Positions 37,608 through 49,796 of a stretch of DNA of 64,000 bases are shown here, one piece after another; the first letter of the stretch is position 1, and every line of letters begins with the position of its first letter. The translations under genes were made by a program, and so were the position numbers. The notes beneath the pieces were generated by a model that saw only the letters and a program-made list of their open reading frames with translations, searched no databases and was not told the origin of the DNA. The DNA lies in the NCBI GenBank assembly GCA_019022495.1, contig JAFEKR010000001.1:3162001-3226000 (forward strand), given 5' to 3'. This stretch comes from Epichloe hybrida. Its lineage: Eukaryota; Ascomycota; Sordariomycetes; Hypocreales; Clavicipitaceae.

Positions 37608-37869
37608 TGTTACCTAGCAGCAGGTAATATAACCAATTATACGCGTTATGCGCGTACGAATGTATTAGGGAAGCTGAAACTACACCTCAAAATAATATGT
37701 AATCTTGGAAAAGAAGCATACAAGTTTACTACGGCTGCTCTCTCTATAAAAGAGGAGCTTTTACCCTTCTATTTATACAATAGAATTAGATTAATTCAAT
37801 CACTTCTTCTGCCTTTAATTATCCCTTCTGATCACATCTTTGCCCAAAGTCACGTGCCACATAGCGATA
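37608..37869 (+). repeat. 3' LTR of Copia C
   Basis: 262 bp, TGTTACCT...AGCGATA, preceded by the purine tract AGGGGGTG and followed by CCACT. Its left half is more mutated than the 5' LTR and its right half less. Confidence 0.9.
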
Positions 37870-38138
37870 CCACTACCCCCTGCCACAAGGTCAGTGACTG
37901 CGTAAGTACGTAAAAGTGTAGTGTATTACTTTGTATAAGTAAAATTAGTAATATATTTAGTATTAGCTTATTTATACATAAGCAAATGTACCTCTAATTT
38001 ATTTCTATCTAATTGGATATAGACCCTAGCTAACGTGACTCCACAAGGCTTATGACGCCTAAGGAGATGCTAAGCAAATGTAGATTTTTTACCGCCTACC
38101 TAATTTGGATTTAGAGGCTCCACCCTGGATACACTCTA

Positions 38139-38407
38139 CCCCCTGAATTATTTTACAAATCTACATGCCCTAGTTATTTGTCCCTCACTAACAGCTGTGA
38201 TTAGCTATACATGTAATTTAACCCTTGTATTATTTTAGAGAGCTATAAGGAAAATATGTAAGGTATTAAGCGCTACTTAAAGATATATTATTTCTAATAT
38301 AAGTTATAAGGAAATTAAGGTATCTGTTATCCTAGCCCCTGTCGCCCGCCTGATATCTCATTGGCTTAATCACCCCTGTCATGTAGATTTGTAAAATAAT
38401 TTAGGGG
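38139..38407. mobile_element. MITE at the composition boundary (about 270 bp)
   Basis: The left end CCCCCTGAATTATTTTACAA, continuing into ATCTACATG, is mirrored by the right end CATGTAGATTTGTAAAATAA followed by TTTAGGGG. That gives inverted repeats of about 28 bp. TA dinucleotides flank both ends, which would suit a Tc1/mariner-type target. The interior is AT-rich with no frame. Confidence 0.7.
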
Positions 38408-39679
38408 TTGTATTGTACGAGATTAACTTTGTTAGAGCCTAGATTTACTGTGTGCCCACATGGCATTGATTGATAGTTGGTCTAGGTCTAGGGGGGTGAA
38501 GGCGAGAGGGGTGGGTGAAAAGGGAGAGGTGAGGGCCGCAAATTATGTAATGGCTTCAACACGGAAGACCGACCCATTCTCTGACCCGGGGGTTGCAAAT
38601 AAAACATGCATGCGTGAGGCAGCCCGGGCTTGGTCGACATGGAGCTGAAGCAGATTACAACTAGAAAAAAGCGTCATCAATACATGGCAAAGTCAACAGC
38701 AGACTGAGTCGATACAACCCCGGTAATCAGCGACTTCGATCATGAACTTCTCCGGATGTCGTAGTAGTGGTGCCTCCTGGATAGGCTGCAATGGATGAAT
38801 AAAGCTAAATCGTGGGTGAGCTGACTACATTAATGTTAGTCGTGGCCAGCCTCACTTTGAAACGTGCGCAGCTGTTCATGTTCGTGAGTTGGTCAATTCC
38901 TGGTCCGTCGCGTCGGCTAGTGCTGGAGAAGAGAGCTAAATAATGCCAAATACCAGTATCAAAATGCCAAATCCGCTGAACTCCGCTGTGTCAGTAGCTA
39001 TTTCCTTTCCGCGTTTATGAACATGAAGGCCTCTCCCTTTGCCTTTCGCCTTTCCCTTCCATTTCCATTTCCATTTCCCATTTCCCTTTTCCCTTTTCCG
39101 CTTCTCATGTAGTGGTGTGTGCTTGTGCGTGTGCGTACTGTTTTAGTTTTCTTTTCACCATCCGCGCCGGAGAGACTGATAGAAGGAAGGACAAAAGACC
39201 ATAGAAAGGGAAAACAAGATAATAAGACACAAAAGGGCCCAATGGCCAGAAAACAGATCAGATCATTATCAACCACGTCCCTAGTCCAGCGCTCATGCAA
39301 CACCCAAGGTGATAGACGTCGTGTTCTCGAATTATTAGGCTGACTAAAATAGTCGAGAGTCGCCTCACTCTGACGCGAACCGAAAAAAAAAAAAGCACAA
39401 CGTGAAAAAAGGAAGAAAAATTAGAGAAAAAGACTTGCTCCCAACGCCAGTCCAATGCGGTCTTGATGCGATGTTCATCGTGAAACGATGGCAGAATTGC
39501 GAGATTAATTAAGACGTTGCAGGGCGTGCGTTGTCTTTCGTGGTCATGAACAAGTTCGAAAGCTGGGCCGTGGCCAAAGCTTTGCAGATTTCAACAGTCA
39601 GTCGGTATGCAGCAATCCCCGGTGGGAGCATGCATCTCAATCCTATGAAAGGGCATTCATGCGGTACATTTGGTCGAGT
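38408..39679. other. Intergenic, first non-AT-rich sequence
   Basis: Composition rises to GC-balanced here. It holds a pyrimidine-rich run near 39,040-39,105 (CCATTTCC repeats) and the 3' flank of the ABC transporter gene. The short open frames have no family likeness. Confidence 0.5.
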
Positions 39680-42600
39680 TCAAGTTTGGTGCTGATCATC
39701 CCCCTGCTCGTCGGTGTGTTCATCGGTATGTGTAGATTCAGCATCAGACGAAGATGACGATCCAGATGCCGACGAGGATGCCGAAGTTGTCTCTTCTCCT
39801 CGGTTACCACGACTCGTGGCATTACCAGAGAGCGTTCCGGAGGAGCCCATACTGTGATAATCTTCCATAGTGGCCTCATCTGGCGTTTTTGACCCCATGT
39901 TGGCTCGTCTCATCGCCCTTGCGGCTTTCAGATGCGCCTCTCGGGCAGCGTCCAGGGCCCGTTCAGCCCGGATCTGCTTTTCCCACATGGAGGCGTATCT
40001 TCCATTGGCGTCAAGTAACTCATCGTGAGTCCCCCTTTCGACAATCTCGCCGGCATGAAGCACGATAATCCGATCAGCGTGAGTAATGGTGGACAGTCGG
40101 TGTCTGTAATTTGACAAGTGTCGTTAGCAACAAGGGACAGACATGAGTTAGACCAAGGCAACACAAGGCAACAATCGCCGACAGCGCCCGTGATTGAGCA
40201 ATTGACTTACGCGATAATCAGCAGGGTACGGCCCTCTCCTATATTCCACACATTGTCCTGAATCTCTTGCTCAGTATGTGTGTCTAATGCTGAAGTCGCT
40301 TCGTCCAACATGATGATTCTGGGGTCCTTGAGGATTGTTCGAGCGATGGCAACACGCTGTTTCTCGCCTCCACTGAGCCTCAGCCCACGCTCTCCAACCT
40401 GCGTGTTGTATTGATCTGGGAAACTCATGATGCGATCGTGAATGCTTGCGGCTCGGCATGCCGCGAAGACATCTTCTTCCGTGGCTGAAGGGTTTGCGTA
40501 CTTGAGATTGTACATCAGAGACTCGTTGAACAAAGTCGTGTCCTGTGGCACAACTCCAATCTGCCTACGAACCGAGTCGATTGTGAGGTCTTTGACATTC
40601 TTGCCGTCAAATTCGATGCTACCCTCGTCGCAGTCATAATAACGAAACATGTGACGAAAGAGGGTAGATTTGCCGCCGCCCGACTCACCAACGAAAGCAG
40701 TGGTGGTTCCCGGAGCACAATCGAAGCTGATGTTGCGCAACGCAGGCTTGCGCCTGTCGTAAGCAAAGCTCACATTCTTCCACCGGACGTGGCCACGAAA
40801 ATTTTCCAGCGGGACCGCGTCTGGGGAGTCTACAACTGTTGGCTGAATTTTGAACAGCTCCAGAAGACGCTCGCCAGATATCATGGCCTGTTGCACAGTT
40901 CTGTAGAAGGTTCCGAAAAAGTTCAATGGACCCTGGAGCTGCGTCAAGTAAGCCACCACGGTGAACCAATTTCCGGGTGTTCGCACGCCCACGGCGACTT
41001 GCCAGCCACAGACCAAGGTAGCCACAATCCTTCCGAGATTGAAAACAAGAGTCTGGCAAATGTTCATTAGAACCATGCCCATCTGGACATTTGCCTCGGC
41101 TCGCTGGAACACGGCGACTTTGTCTTGGTATCGCCGGGACTCGAACTCTTCCGCGTTGAAGTACTTGACAGTTTCATAACTCGATATGGAGTCATTCTTG
41201 ACGGCTTCCTCCTCTCGGTCCGCGTTCGTCATCTCACGTCTTTGGTCGGCTCGTGTGGAAGCCATCTTGATGGTCATGTACAAATACCAACAAATATTGA
41301 CCAGGTTCAGCTCGGCGTAAAACGGCCCAAACATTCTGTAGAACAAGAATATGGAGAGAAACAAATCGAATATCATGGGAATTACTTGAAATGTGACCTG
41401 CTCAAGAAACTGATTGATGGCTGAGCCCTTGTTCAAGGCGGAAAGAACCTCGCCAGTACGCTTCGATAAGTGAAAGTCAAGACTGAGACAATGGACGTGG
41501 TTGAAGGCTGCTGTCGTCAACCCTCTGTAGGAATATTGCGACACAGGGATCCATAGGAGGGATCTCAAGACCCCTAACAAGCCTGTCGGACCCTGCAAGA
41601 TCCAGAGAACTCCCAGAGTCACCAAGTCTCGGAGTGGGAAGTTGTCCGTCGTTAGTGGCTCTCCACGACGCACATCTCGGATTGCCTGGTCTAGGTGGTC
41701 GACAACTTTACCAATTTGCCAAGGAACCGACACATTGACCAGTCTCTGAATAACCACAAGAATGAAGCACAGCAGCACTTGAAGTTGCAGTCGTGTAGAG
41801 TCCTTCGGCCACAAATATGGAAAGAACAGAGAGTATCCACGCACGTACTCCCACCAGGTTCGGCGAGGAAGCTTCTCGGGACGATAGAAGGCTGCTTGAT
41901 CCTCTTTTCGCGAGGTGCCATAGGCAGAGGCCCGTGTCGCACTTGACAGTGTTCGTTTGCGAGATCGTCGTTCTTGAGATCCATAAGCCTGCCCTTCCGT
42001 CGTCGCGTTCGTTTCGTACGTGCCGGCTGCCCGTCCATTTAGCAGTGGTGTGGACTCCGTGCAACGTGCAGCCTCGAGTTCGTGGTCTCGACGTTTGACT
42101 TTGAAGATCCAAGCGATACAGAAAAGGCTAATGAGTGCCAAAAGGTGTAGTAAACGAACAAAGTACAAGACCAAGTCAATCTTGGTCCAGGAATCTATGC
42201 AAGTCTTGTCATTACGAAGATCGGCAGTTCGATTTGAACGAACGAAGTGACAGTCGGCGGCAGCAATAAAAGTCGTGATGAAGAGCGTCAGTTCACCAAC
42301 GAGGCCCAAGATCCAAGTTGCAAGATGTATGATGTTGGGACCTTTTTTCCAATCGAAGAGCGAAAAGAGAATGTATAGGTAAAAGAAGGTGGAGCCTATG
42401 ACATGGACCTAGAGTGAGGTAAAAATGTTAGCCAAATCGAGACACGATTCCGCGTACTGGGATGAGTCCGGCGACTCGCTCAATATCCAGAAGTGTCAAG
42501 CATAATTGGTATGGGTGATGCCATTTCCAATTCTTTTCTTCCTCTTGAACGTGTGTTGCGTATGCACATGTATTCAAGTATCATCGTCATACAGACACGC

Positions 42601-43102
42601 ATGTGAAGTTTGTATAAACGCGGACACGAATAGATATGAGGAGGGAGGCGACAGGCATACGTACCACACTGCATTCACCTGCCCATGGCAAGCCCTCTTT
42701 GGACCATTTGTAGGGGTTTTCATGCCAAAAAGCATGAACGAACATGGACACACCCGTGCCGACGTAGCTCAAAAATACGACGGCTACCAGATAACGGAAA
42801 ACGTTTTTTGCTGTTGGGCCGAAACGAGGCCCTAGCTTGCGCTCACCATCATCTCGCCTCTTACGCTTCGTGATGGGCAGTGGCTTGCCGCCGGGTCCTT
42901 TAAGTGTGGAATGAACAATGTCCTCTTCCTTCTTGGCGTTGTATACGCTGTACCAGGCAGCTCCTGTTACAAATGCGAGAAGAAGAATCAAGGCATAGAT
43001 ATACTGAGTCTGGCGAAGAATGGCATCGCCTCGGCTGACGACATCAGTTGCAGACCCGGGGTCTCTCGAATCGTGAGGCTGGTTCTCGTCGGTGATGCTC
43101 AT
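39680..43102 (-). CDS. hmt1: HMT1/ATM1-family half-size ABC transporter (vacuolar metal/thiol-conjugate exporter)
   Basis: Three exons: 43102-42665, 42408-40211 and 40103-39680, giving 1019 aa. Both introns have standard ends; the first has a GCTAAC branch site. The protein starts MSITDENQ. About five N-terminal membrane spans (TMD0, through residue ~250) precede the six-span core and one nucleotide-binding domain. That domain has Walker [10 protein letters not shown] (~720-728), signature LSGGEKQR (~824-831), Walker [14 protein letters not shown] (~843-855) and the switch histidine in AHRLST (~880), split by intron 2. The C-terminal tail is Ser/Asp/Thr-rich. The extra N-terminal spans and the close match of the core to the ABCB6/ATM1 group point to the fission-yeast Hmt1 type, which moves glutathione- or phytochelatin-bound metal into the vacuole (family knowledge). 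Substrate here is inferred. All catalytic motifs are intact. Confidence 0.93.
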
Positions 43103-46100
43103 GGCGAACTAGAAGCAGCTGGAGTGTTAGCAAAGAAAAGAGGAGACAGGCAAGTCGCCAAAAAAAAGAAGAAGAAAAAATCGCCCCGAGCAAAGCGGAA
43201 TAGCTGGGTGGTGTGACGGAGACGGAGAGAGATGGGGAAGAGGCAAATCACCTGGAGCAAACCATTGCCCTGCCAAAGTCAATTGGCAGCAGTTGGCGAG
43301 ATGCAAACGAATGGGCAGGCAGGAACAAAAGATTGCTCTTCTTGCACCGCAGTGACGAGAGGCCCGAGGGGGGAGGGAGAGGGGAGGTTTTGTGGGATGT
43401 TGTAGAGAAGAAGAGAGTGAATCTGGGTTGGAGAAGTTGGTTGCAAATGTAGTACAAAAGCCGACTTGCCAAGACGTTCTTAGTTTACCTGCCTGCCTTC
43501 GTTGTAGGTACCTGCTTAGCGTGTCTGACCCTTGTCACTGGCTCGAGTACGCCGCTGCCCGCTGCCAACAACTGCTCTGACCGACCACCTGCAGCTGCAG
43601 ACACCACCCACACCCACACCACACCAACACCACGCCACGCCACAACAACATCAGGACAAGGCCGGCTACGGACGTACAGCCTGTCACTGTACATTACATA
43701 CACGTAGAGGCAGACAGAGGCAGACGGAGGCTAGAGCTCAGGAGGCGAGGGGCACGATGGCGATTTGTGGCCGTGGATGGCCGTAGAGTCCAGGGCCCAT
43801 TCTGCTAGCAGGTCCCATGTCTGTCTGCAGGTGATGCTGTCTGTCTGGTACACAGCCCAGCTTGGCTCACACCCTTTCGAGGGCACTTGTTGTTGACGGA
43901 CTTGACGGCACACCACACCCGCGACGACGACGACGGCAGCGAACCGAATGCTCGAACCTTTTTTTGAACCATATCTGGAAGAGTCGATCGAGTCGCATGC
44001 CCACGCCTCAATGTTCAAGATGTTGTTCACAGTCAGAGTCCCACGCTACAATCCACCCCAGCCCCCACCCCCGCACCCACTCACCTCACTTGTCTGTCAC
44101 TTGTCTTGTCTGGCACTCTGGTCCGCAGGCCTTTTTTGCCGTTTTGCCATCGGCACCGACGTGACGACTCGGCTTGACAGGGTGAATCGCCGTGAATCGC
44201 CCCTCACCTCCCACCCATCAGCCATCAGCCATCCAGATTACGCCAGATTCCAAACACGACAAGGCGTGACATGGTGCCGGTCCTTTGCGCAAGACGCGAA
44301 GGCCAGATTCTGAATGCTTCGTCACGTACTCCGCACTCACGTCTTTGTGCTCAAGCATATGCCACTCATTCTGCATGTGGATCTATCTACCTGTGTGTCA
44401 GTGGATGTCCTTGAACCCCATCAAGTATTTCCTGCATGATATCCACAGCCAAGCTTGATCTTTATGCCCGGCAGCAATCGGGATCATCAAGAGTCATGAA
44501 TGAATGGATGAATCGGCAGAGATCAGGTGCCATTGGCAGCTGCCATGACATCCAGCCCTGCTAGTCCCAATCCCGTCTCCAACTCGACGTCAACTCTTTG
44601 CCGTTTGCTCGTTCTGACTCGACAACTGGATGGATGGTGTGCCACAACTTCAAATTCTGAATGCCCAGTGACGTGACCGACCTAAACCAATTCGATCCAT
44701 TATTTTCCTCCCATGATGGTTATCGCTCAATTTCTCGCCCTGTTTTGGCTGGCTCGTCAGTCAAGAGGACCAAGAGGGAGTCAGCTACCTCTTCTGGCCG
44801 GAAACATGGTACGCAATAGGCTATTGACTTGCATCCCTCTCTAGTAGTAAGTAGTACGTCAGCAGCTCGCAAATGGGGTCTCTTGACGCGCTCTGGTGCG
44901 ATCTCGGCTCGGCTGTGTCTCTGCTGTTGTCGGTATTTGTGGAGGCGTTCGTACTTACGGATCCGTAGACTCTCTCAATTCTTCTTCGCTCTCCTTTCAA
45001 GGCTCCGGTGGAGGCAGCTGACTTTGCCACAAGGTGGCAACAGGATATGTGTACGCCACGCCCGCCGCAGGGCATCATAAGAAATACTCCGGAGCGACGA
45101 GAAAGCGTTCTTGGTGCTGGTGCATCCTTAATTCACTATCCCTCATTCGTTTGCTGTGCCTCTTTGATACTACTCGGAATTTCAAAGCAAAGCGCGGAGA
45201 CGACGAGTTGAGAATATTGAACAAGACTGTCATGTCATTCTTTCAGCGTTCCCTATTCAATTTTTGAAGTAAGTCAAAAGCTTTATAATTAGCAGCAAAA
45301 GCGTGCGACAGTAGAAGTGTGTCAGTTGCGTGACCCTCGATTGAAGTAGGCCCGCCCGGGTAGATGATAGTAAACTCTCTCTCAACTGAGACAAGAAGCT
45401 AAGACGACCTATATTTGGTCAGACGGCCGGGACAAGTCTCCTAGATGGCTGTTGTTGTGGAATCCCCAATTGTACATCAGTCAGATGCCGAATCGAGGCG
45501 TCATTCTGTTCCCATTTCACCCACAACTCTCACCATCGGACTCGGCTGCCAGTTGACAACTCCGTACCCGGTCCCAATTTCGCCCATTTTGCATCGGAAA
45601 AGAAGCTGCGATGCCTTGATGCAAAGTAATCATCATTGGCTCGGGCAAATCACATCACGGGCCCCCTTCATTCGTGCTGACCAATCACGCGCACTCAATC
45701 ACCATCAAACGGCATCCGAGGGCTCCATGGCATGTCTGCATTAGTGATTTCCTCGCATTTTTGTTAGGTGAAGGGGTGCAAGGAAGCTAGACCCCGGTCT
45801 GTTCTGGTTTGCTCTGTCACGTCAAGTTTGAGGTTAATTTGTGGGGTATGCTCTAGATGTTTTTGTTTGCCCATGGAATTCTTTCTTCCAGTAATGTGTT
45901 GTGACAAACGAGAATGTTGTGAAAACGAGACGTTTCAACAGGCGTGGTTTAGTAACCGACCAGCAGCTTCTGCTTTCGAATCACAACACAGACACGACTG
46001 CTGTTACCGAGATTCGTCAATTCCTTGTGGCCCCAGTCTCGCCCGTTGGTTGCACGTGGCCCAAAATGACCCGATTCGAAAATGAAAAATATCCCAAATT

Positions 46101-49100
46101 GCGGTGTCCAACTCGAACAGCTTCTGAGACTTCGGCGTCGGCGTGGAGTGATGGTCAAGTCGCGATCTTTGTCCAACTTTCGGTCAACGTCGTCTTCAGT
46201 CACAAAGCGTCTGGTTTGATTGACAGATGCGGTCGTTCGTGGATCGCCCATCCGTGCGAAGGTGGAAGGTGGATGGGAGGTCCGTGCACTGTGCACTGTG
46301 CAGTGCAGGGGACGTGACGGGCGCCTTCAGTGTTCACCCCTTCTGGGAAGGACGGAAGGACCAGGAACATGCTCCTGCTTCTTTCTCCAGGATCCAGGGT
46401 CTTTGCCTTTGGCGTGCTTTCTCCGAAGGTTACACCCTCGTGTCTGTCGTTGCACACGCCTCATTAGAAGCCTCCTTCGAAAATGTATCGATGCTCCTTT
46501 GTCCACCCGCCGCTCCAGGTACAACTTGGAAGACGCAGGCTCAGGCCCCTCGCACTGTCAGCCCGTCCAGCATCTTGTGCTCGAAGCTATGCAAGGCTCT
46601 TTCGATGCCATCCTTAGCCATGTGTCCGGGGCTCAAACCCAACAGAAGAAAACCTTGCAAGGATACTTGCAGATCAGGGAGGTACGGATTATATAATACC
46701 TGGTCCTCGAAGCTGGGTTCACATGCATGTGCAAAGTTGTGGCTCTCACCAGCCATTTATTTATGTTCCTTGTACGGATTATGGAGGGAGTTGTTTGCCA
46801 TTGGTTCCTCCCTCTACAGAGGTCCGTCCATCGATTGAACAGACCAAAAAGGGTTCACTGCGAGCTTCAAAGATTATTCACAACACTAGGTTGAACTCGA
46901 GCCTGCACTCTTGGCATGTTGCGTTGCATCAGGAATAGCTGAGGGGTGAGGCGCTTGAGGAGGTCTTCATTCTGTACCCCGACCGAACCTCCCAAAACGG
47001 GAACTCATCGAAACACGCATAGTCTGTTGAAATCACACCAAGGCTTGCTCAGCGACCTCAGCAGCGGGCGAAATCAAAGCTGATCGACAGCGATTCGAGT
47101 TTACTACCAGTACGCACAAACAGAGGGCGCTCAGACCAAATTACGGTCACTTTACTGCGTCCATATTTGGGGAACAAGAGTGCAATGTGTTGGCATATCG
47201 ATCAGGCTTTTGGAGAGACCACTCTAGTAGCCCATGTTCGGTCGTGTGCGCATCCATGCAGACTCCCCGGGGGGATTACTGTGAGAAGAGACAATTTACA
47301 AACCCTGGCGTTGGAATAAGCCATCTGGCGTGCGATCCGCCCAACACCATATGCATCAATTGATAGGTAAGGGCAAAAGGCTTTTAGCGGACAACTTGAA
47401 AGTCCGTCCTCCGCGGTCCATCCTCCGGCACGGGCGGGATTGGTCCCGTCCTCCATCTGTACCAATATTGTCTCTAGGCCATATATGACGGAGGAGCTAT
47501 TCATGCAAGTGCGTTGCCAACCCGACGCGGAACGCTTATTCGGGCGGGGGCTACCGCAAACAAGGAGAAGAAGTAATGTTCGATCGGTGAGGTCGGCGCT
47601 TGCTGCTATTGGGGAACGAGAGGCTACTAATGTATGAAAAAAGGTCCGTTTCCTGACCGGTACCTGATGTAGTATCGCGCCGCAAGACTTAAGCACGACC
47701 TAACAGCTTCATGCTGGGGCTCTTTGGCATACAAGGATTACGGGTCTCTTATCTTAATGCACACTTGTTGTTTGGCGGCATGTGGCCGTATCATCTCACC
47801 ATTTCTTTGTTCTTCTATGCCACTCCGGTCTCGTTCGGAAAGCCGCAATTACAACAAGCAACTTGCACTCAAATCCGGTACGCAAATGTCTTTCAGCTTT
47901 ACTTTCTCGTGTGGCTGTTCTTTACAAATCAGATTTCTGGGTTTCACTGGGGGTTTACCCCCTTGTTTCCGCCTTCACCGCTACTAGACAAAACGTTCTG
48001 GCAACAATGCTCACGACAATGTGGCGCTTTGGCTGCACCACGATTTTCAGCCCTTGCAAAGCATCCTAGAGATAAATGCCAACTCAACTCGAAATTCCCA
48101 CGCATCCATCATCTCTCATCTTCCTTTAGCGTGGAGTGGTCCTGATCGCAGTACTTCGTAAAGTCGAATCTATCGCAGCAGGGGTTCCACGCTTCACCGC
48201 ACTAGGATCATACCGGAAGTCGATCGCGATAGGTTGTAGTGAGACTTGTCTAAGCCCGACAAGAACAATTGCATTCTTCTAAAGAACGCAGGTTAGTGCA
48301 TCGACTTGAGCGCTTCAAACGGTGAAGTGTCGGTCGCTTGTGATCGATCTCGTCGTGCAAGTGGGCAGGAGCGTTTCGGTTCGCGGGGCCTAACGAAACT
48401 CTGGTAGCCCAATCTCCATCTTCTTTCATGCTCTGCTCGTCGAGAACCGCTGATAGGTAAGACTATAAGATATCACTCTCTATGGGGAATCGATGATGAT
48501 AGAAGGTTCCGATTTGATTCGGGAAGCTGTCACGGTCTGCGGAGGCCTAGTGGCTTCTGCAGGATGCGGCATGCGATGCTTTTACATCATTTCATATAAC
48601 AAGGTCTAGTGACCAGGAAATTGGGTGATAGTCTAACGAACCCATTTTGACGCTGAAGATGGCTACGAGGGGTCAAGTATGACCAACTCCCGACTCCTAT
48701 AAGCGCCATGATGATAGTATCACCTGGAAGGTTAACTGGCTTTACAGGGCCAAGATGTGATGCGCAGCATTATCCTTATCGAAATCACGGACGGTCCCGC
48801 GCCGCATTTCTCCGTGGACCAATCGAATTTTTCCTCCAGGCTGTTTTACTATGCTATCTGCTACAAGGGATGATGAAATCGAATTTCGTTATACCGGCAA
48901 CTCTGTCCTATTGCAGTCGAAATGTTGGCAAAGCGCACACGAAAAGCGCCCTTACCATAAGTTTGCCGTTTGATTGGTATCCCGTATGGCGTCCGCTTTC
49001 CCGCCCTGTCAGTCGCTAATCCATGTCGCCTCGACTCTTGCGCTTGCTTCATCTAAGAATGATGTAGCATTAGCAATACTAGCAGATCATCGAATCCTCG

Positions 49101-49650
49101 GGCTTTCGGTACTTCTCAATGAGGAACTCCGGCACCCGTCCTTTACTTCTTCTTTAACAAATTTCGTTTTAGGAGGCGGAGCTGCAACATGCTGTTTCGG
49201 TTTGACTTCTCTCAACGGTTGTTGGCCCAGGATGTAACAAAGCAGAGCCCTGCGTATAATGTGGTGTCACACGAAAGTCACGAGGTTGGCAAAAACGGTC
49301 AACACATTTATCACCACTCACCTGCCTCTCTAATGAAATCATGGGCAGCAGACTCATCCGGCGGCATCGTTCACGTTCGACAATGCATTTTTGCTGTTCG
49401 CGTTTGCTCGGTTATGAACCACATTACCGTCACCCCATATGCCTTGCCTTCTGCTGGATCGGGTGAGATGCCGCATGTCCTGCTGTCGTTCGCTGTCAAC
49501 GTTATGATACTCATCATTCGTAGAGTTAGTTGTAGTCGGATGTGGGATGTGGGATGTGACGTTATCTTATGGTCTCGACTCACGGGCTCGGCTTAGACTA
49601 CCGCAAGGCTGAAAGTGGGAGACACAAAAAGAACCACTTGTGCGTTTGCA

Positions 49651-49690
49651 TATACATGATATATACATGATATATATACATGTAAGTTGG
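49651..49690. repeat. ATACATGAT-type microsatellite
   Basis: ATACATGATAT units repeat three times, giving a highly self-complementary stretch. Confidence 0.75.
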
Positions 49691-49796
49691 TTAGGGGGTG
49701 AGGGGCGGGGTGAGGGGTGTGAGCACTGTGAGATGTGGGATGTGGCTGGGGTGTGGGGTGTAGGGTGTGGAGTGTGGGGTGTGGGTGAGTGTATCA
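49691..49796 (+). repeat. G-rich minisatellite (GGGGTGTGG-type)
   Basis: About 105 bp with almost all G and T plus a few A on the plus strand (GGTTAGGGGGTGAGGGG, later GGTGTGGGGTGTAGGGTGTGG). It has many GGG runs and could form G-quadruplex. It is not a clean telomere repeat. Confidence 0.75.

Larger units (their letters stand above)
30723..37869 (+). mobile_element. Copia C: structurally complete, RIP-inactivated LTR retrotransposon
   Basis: 262-bp LTRs (30723-30984 and 37608-37869) are flanked by CCACT (30718-30722 and 37870-37874). Plus strand: gag-like region from about 31,080; a protease-region frame at 32173-32439; integrase C-terminal part near 33,290-33,850, with ARSQGINLELAPPYTYEPNR and HPRGHIGYLVRYSASNIYR; reverse transcriptase at about 34,950-35,600, with RLCVRGDLQETL and FFVDN for the YVDD box; and RNase H ending ANGFTKALNQEQFERF near 36,290. 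It is the least mutated element in the window. A 1.2-kb region lies between pol and the 3' LTR. Confidence 0.93.
30677..38068. mobile_element. 240-bp TIR element (MITE-like), split by Copia C
   Basis: The left terminal inverted repeat, starting ATCTCCTTAGGCGTC, is at 30677-30705. The right one, ending GACGCCTAAGGAGAT, is at 38040-38068; the pair is about 28 bp with one or two mismatches. Removing Copia C and one CCACT copy rejoins the pieces (30677-30722 plus 37875-38068) into one element of about 240 bp without a coding frame. The transposase family is not known to me. The target duplication is unclear. Confidence 0.7.

Noticed and set aside
45445..46838. Several open frames of 100-200 codons (for example 46227-46838, plus).
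   Set aside because: Overlapping frames on both strands with no domain, erratic codon use and no conserved motif; expected by chance in GC-balanced DNA.
47202..47696. 164-codon open frame on the minus strand.
   Set aside because: Cys/Arg/Ser-rich with no recognisable motif, no supported start or splice sites.
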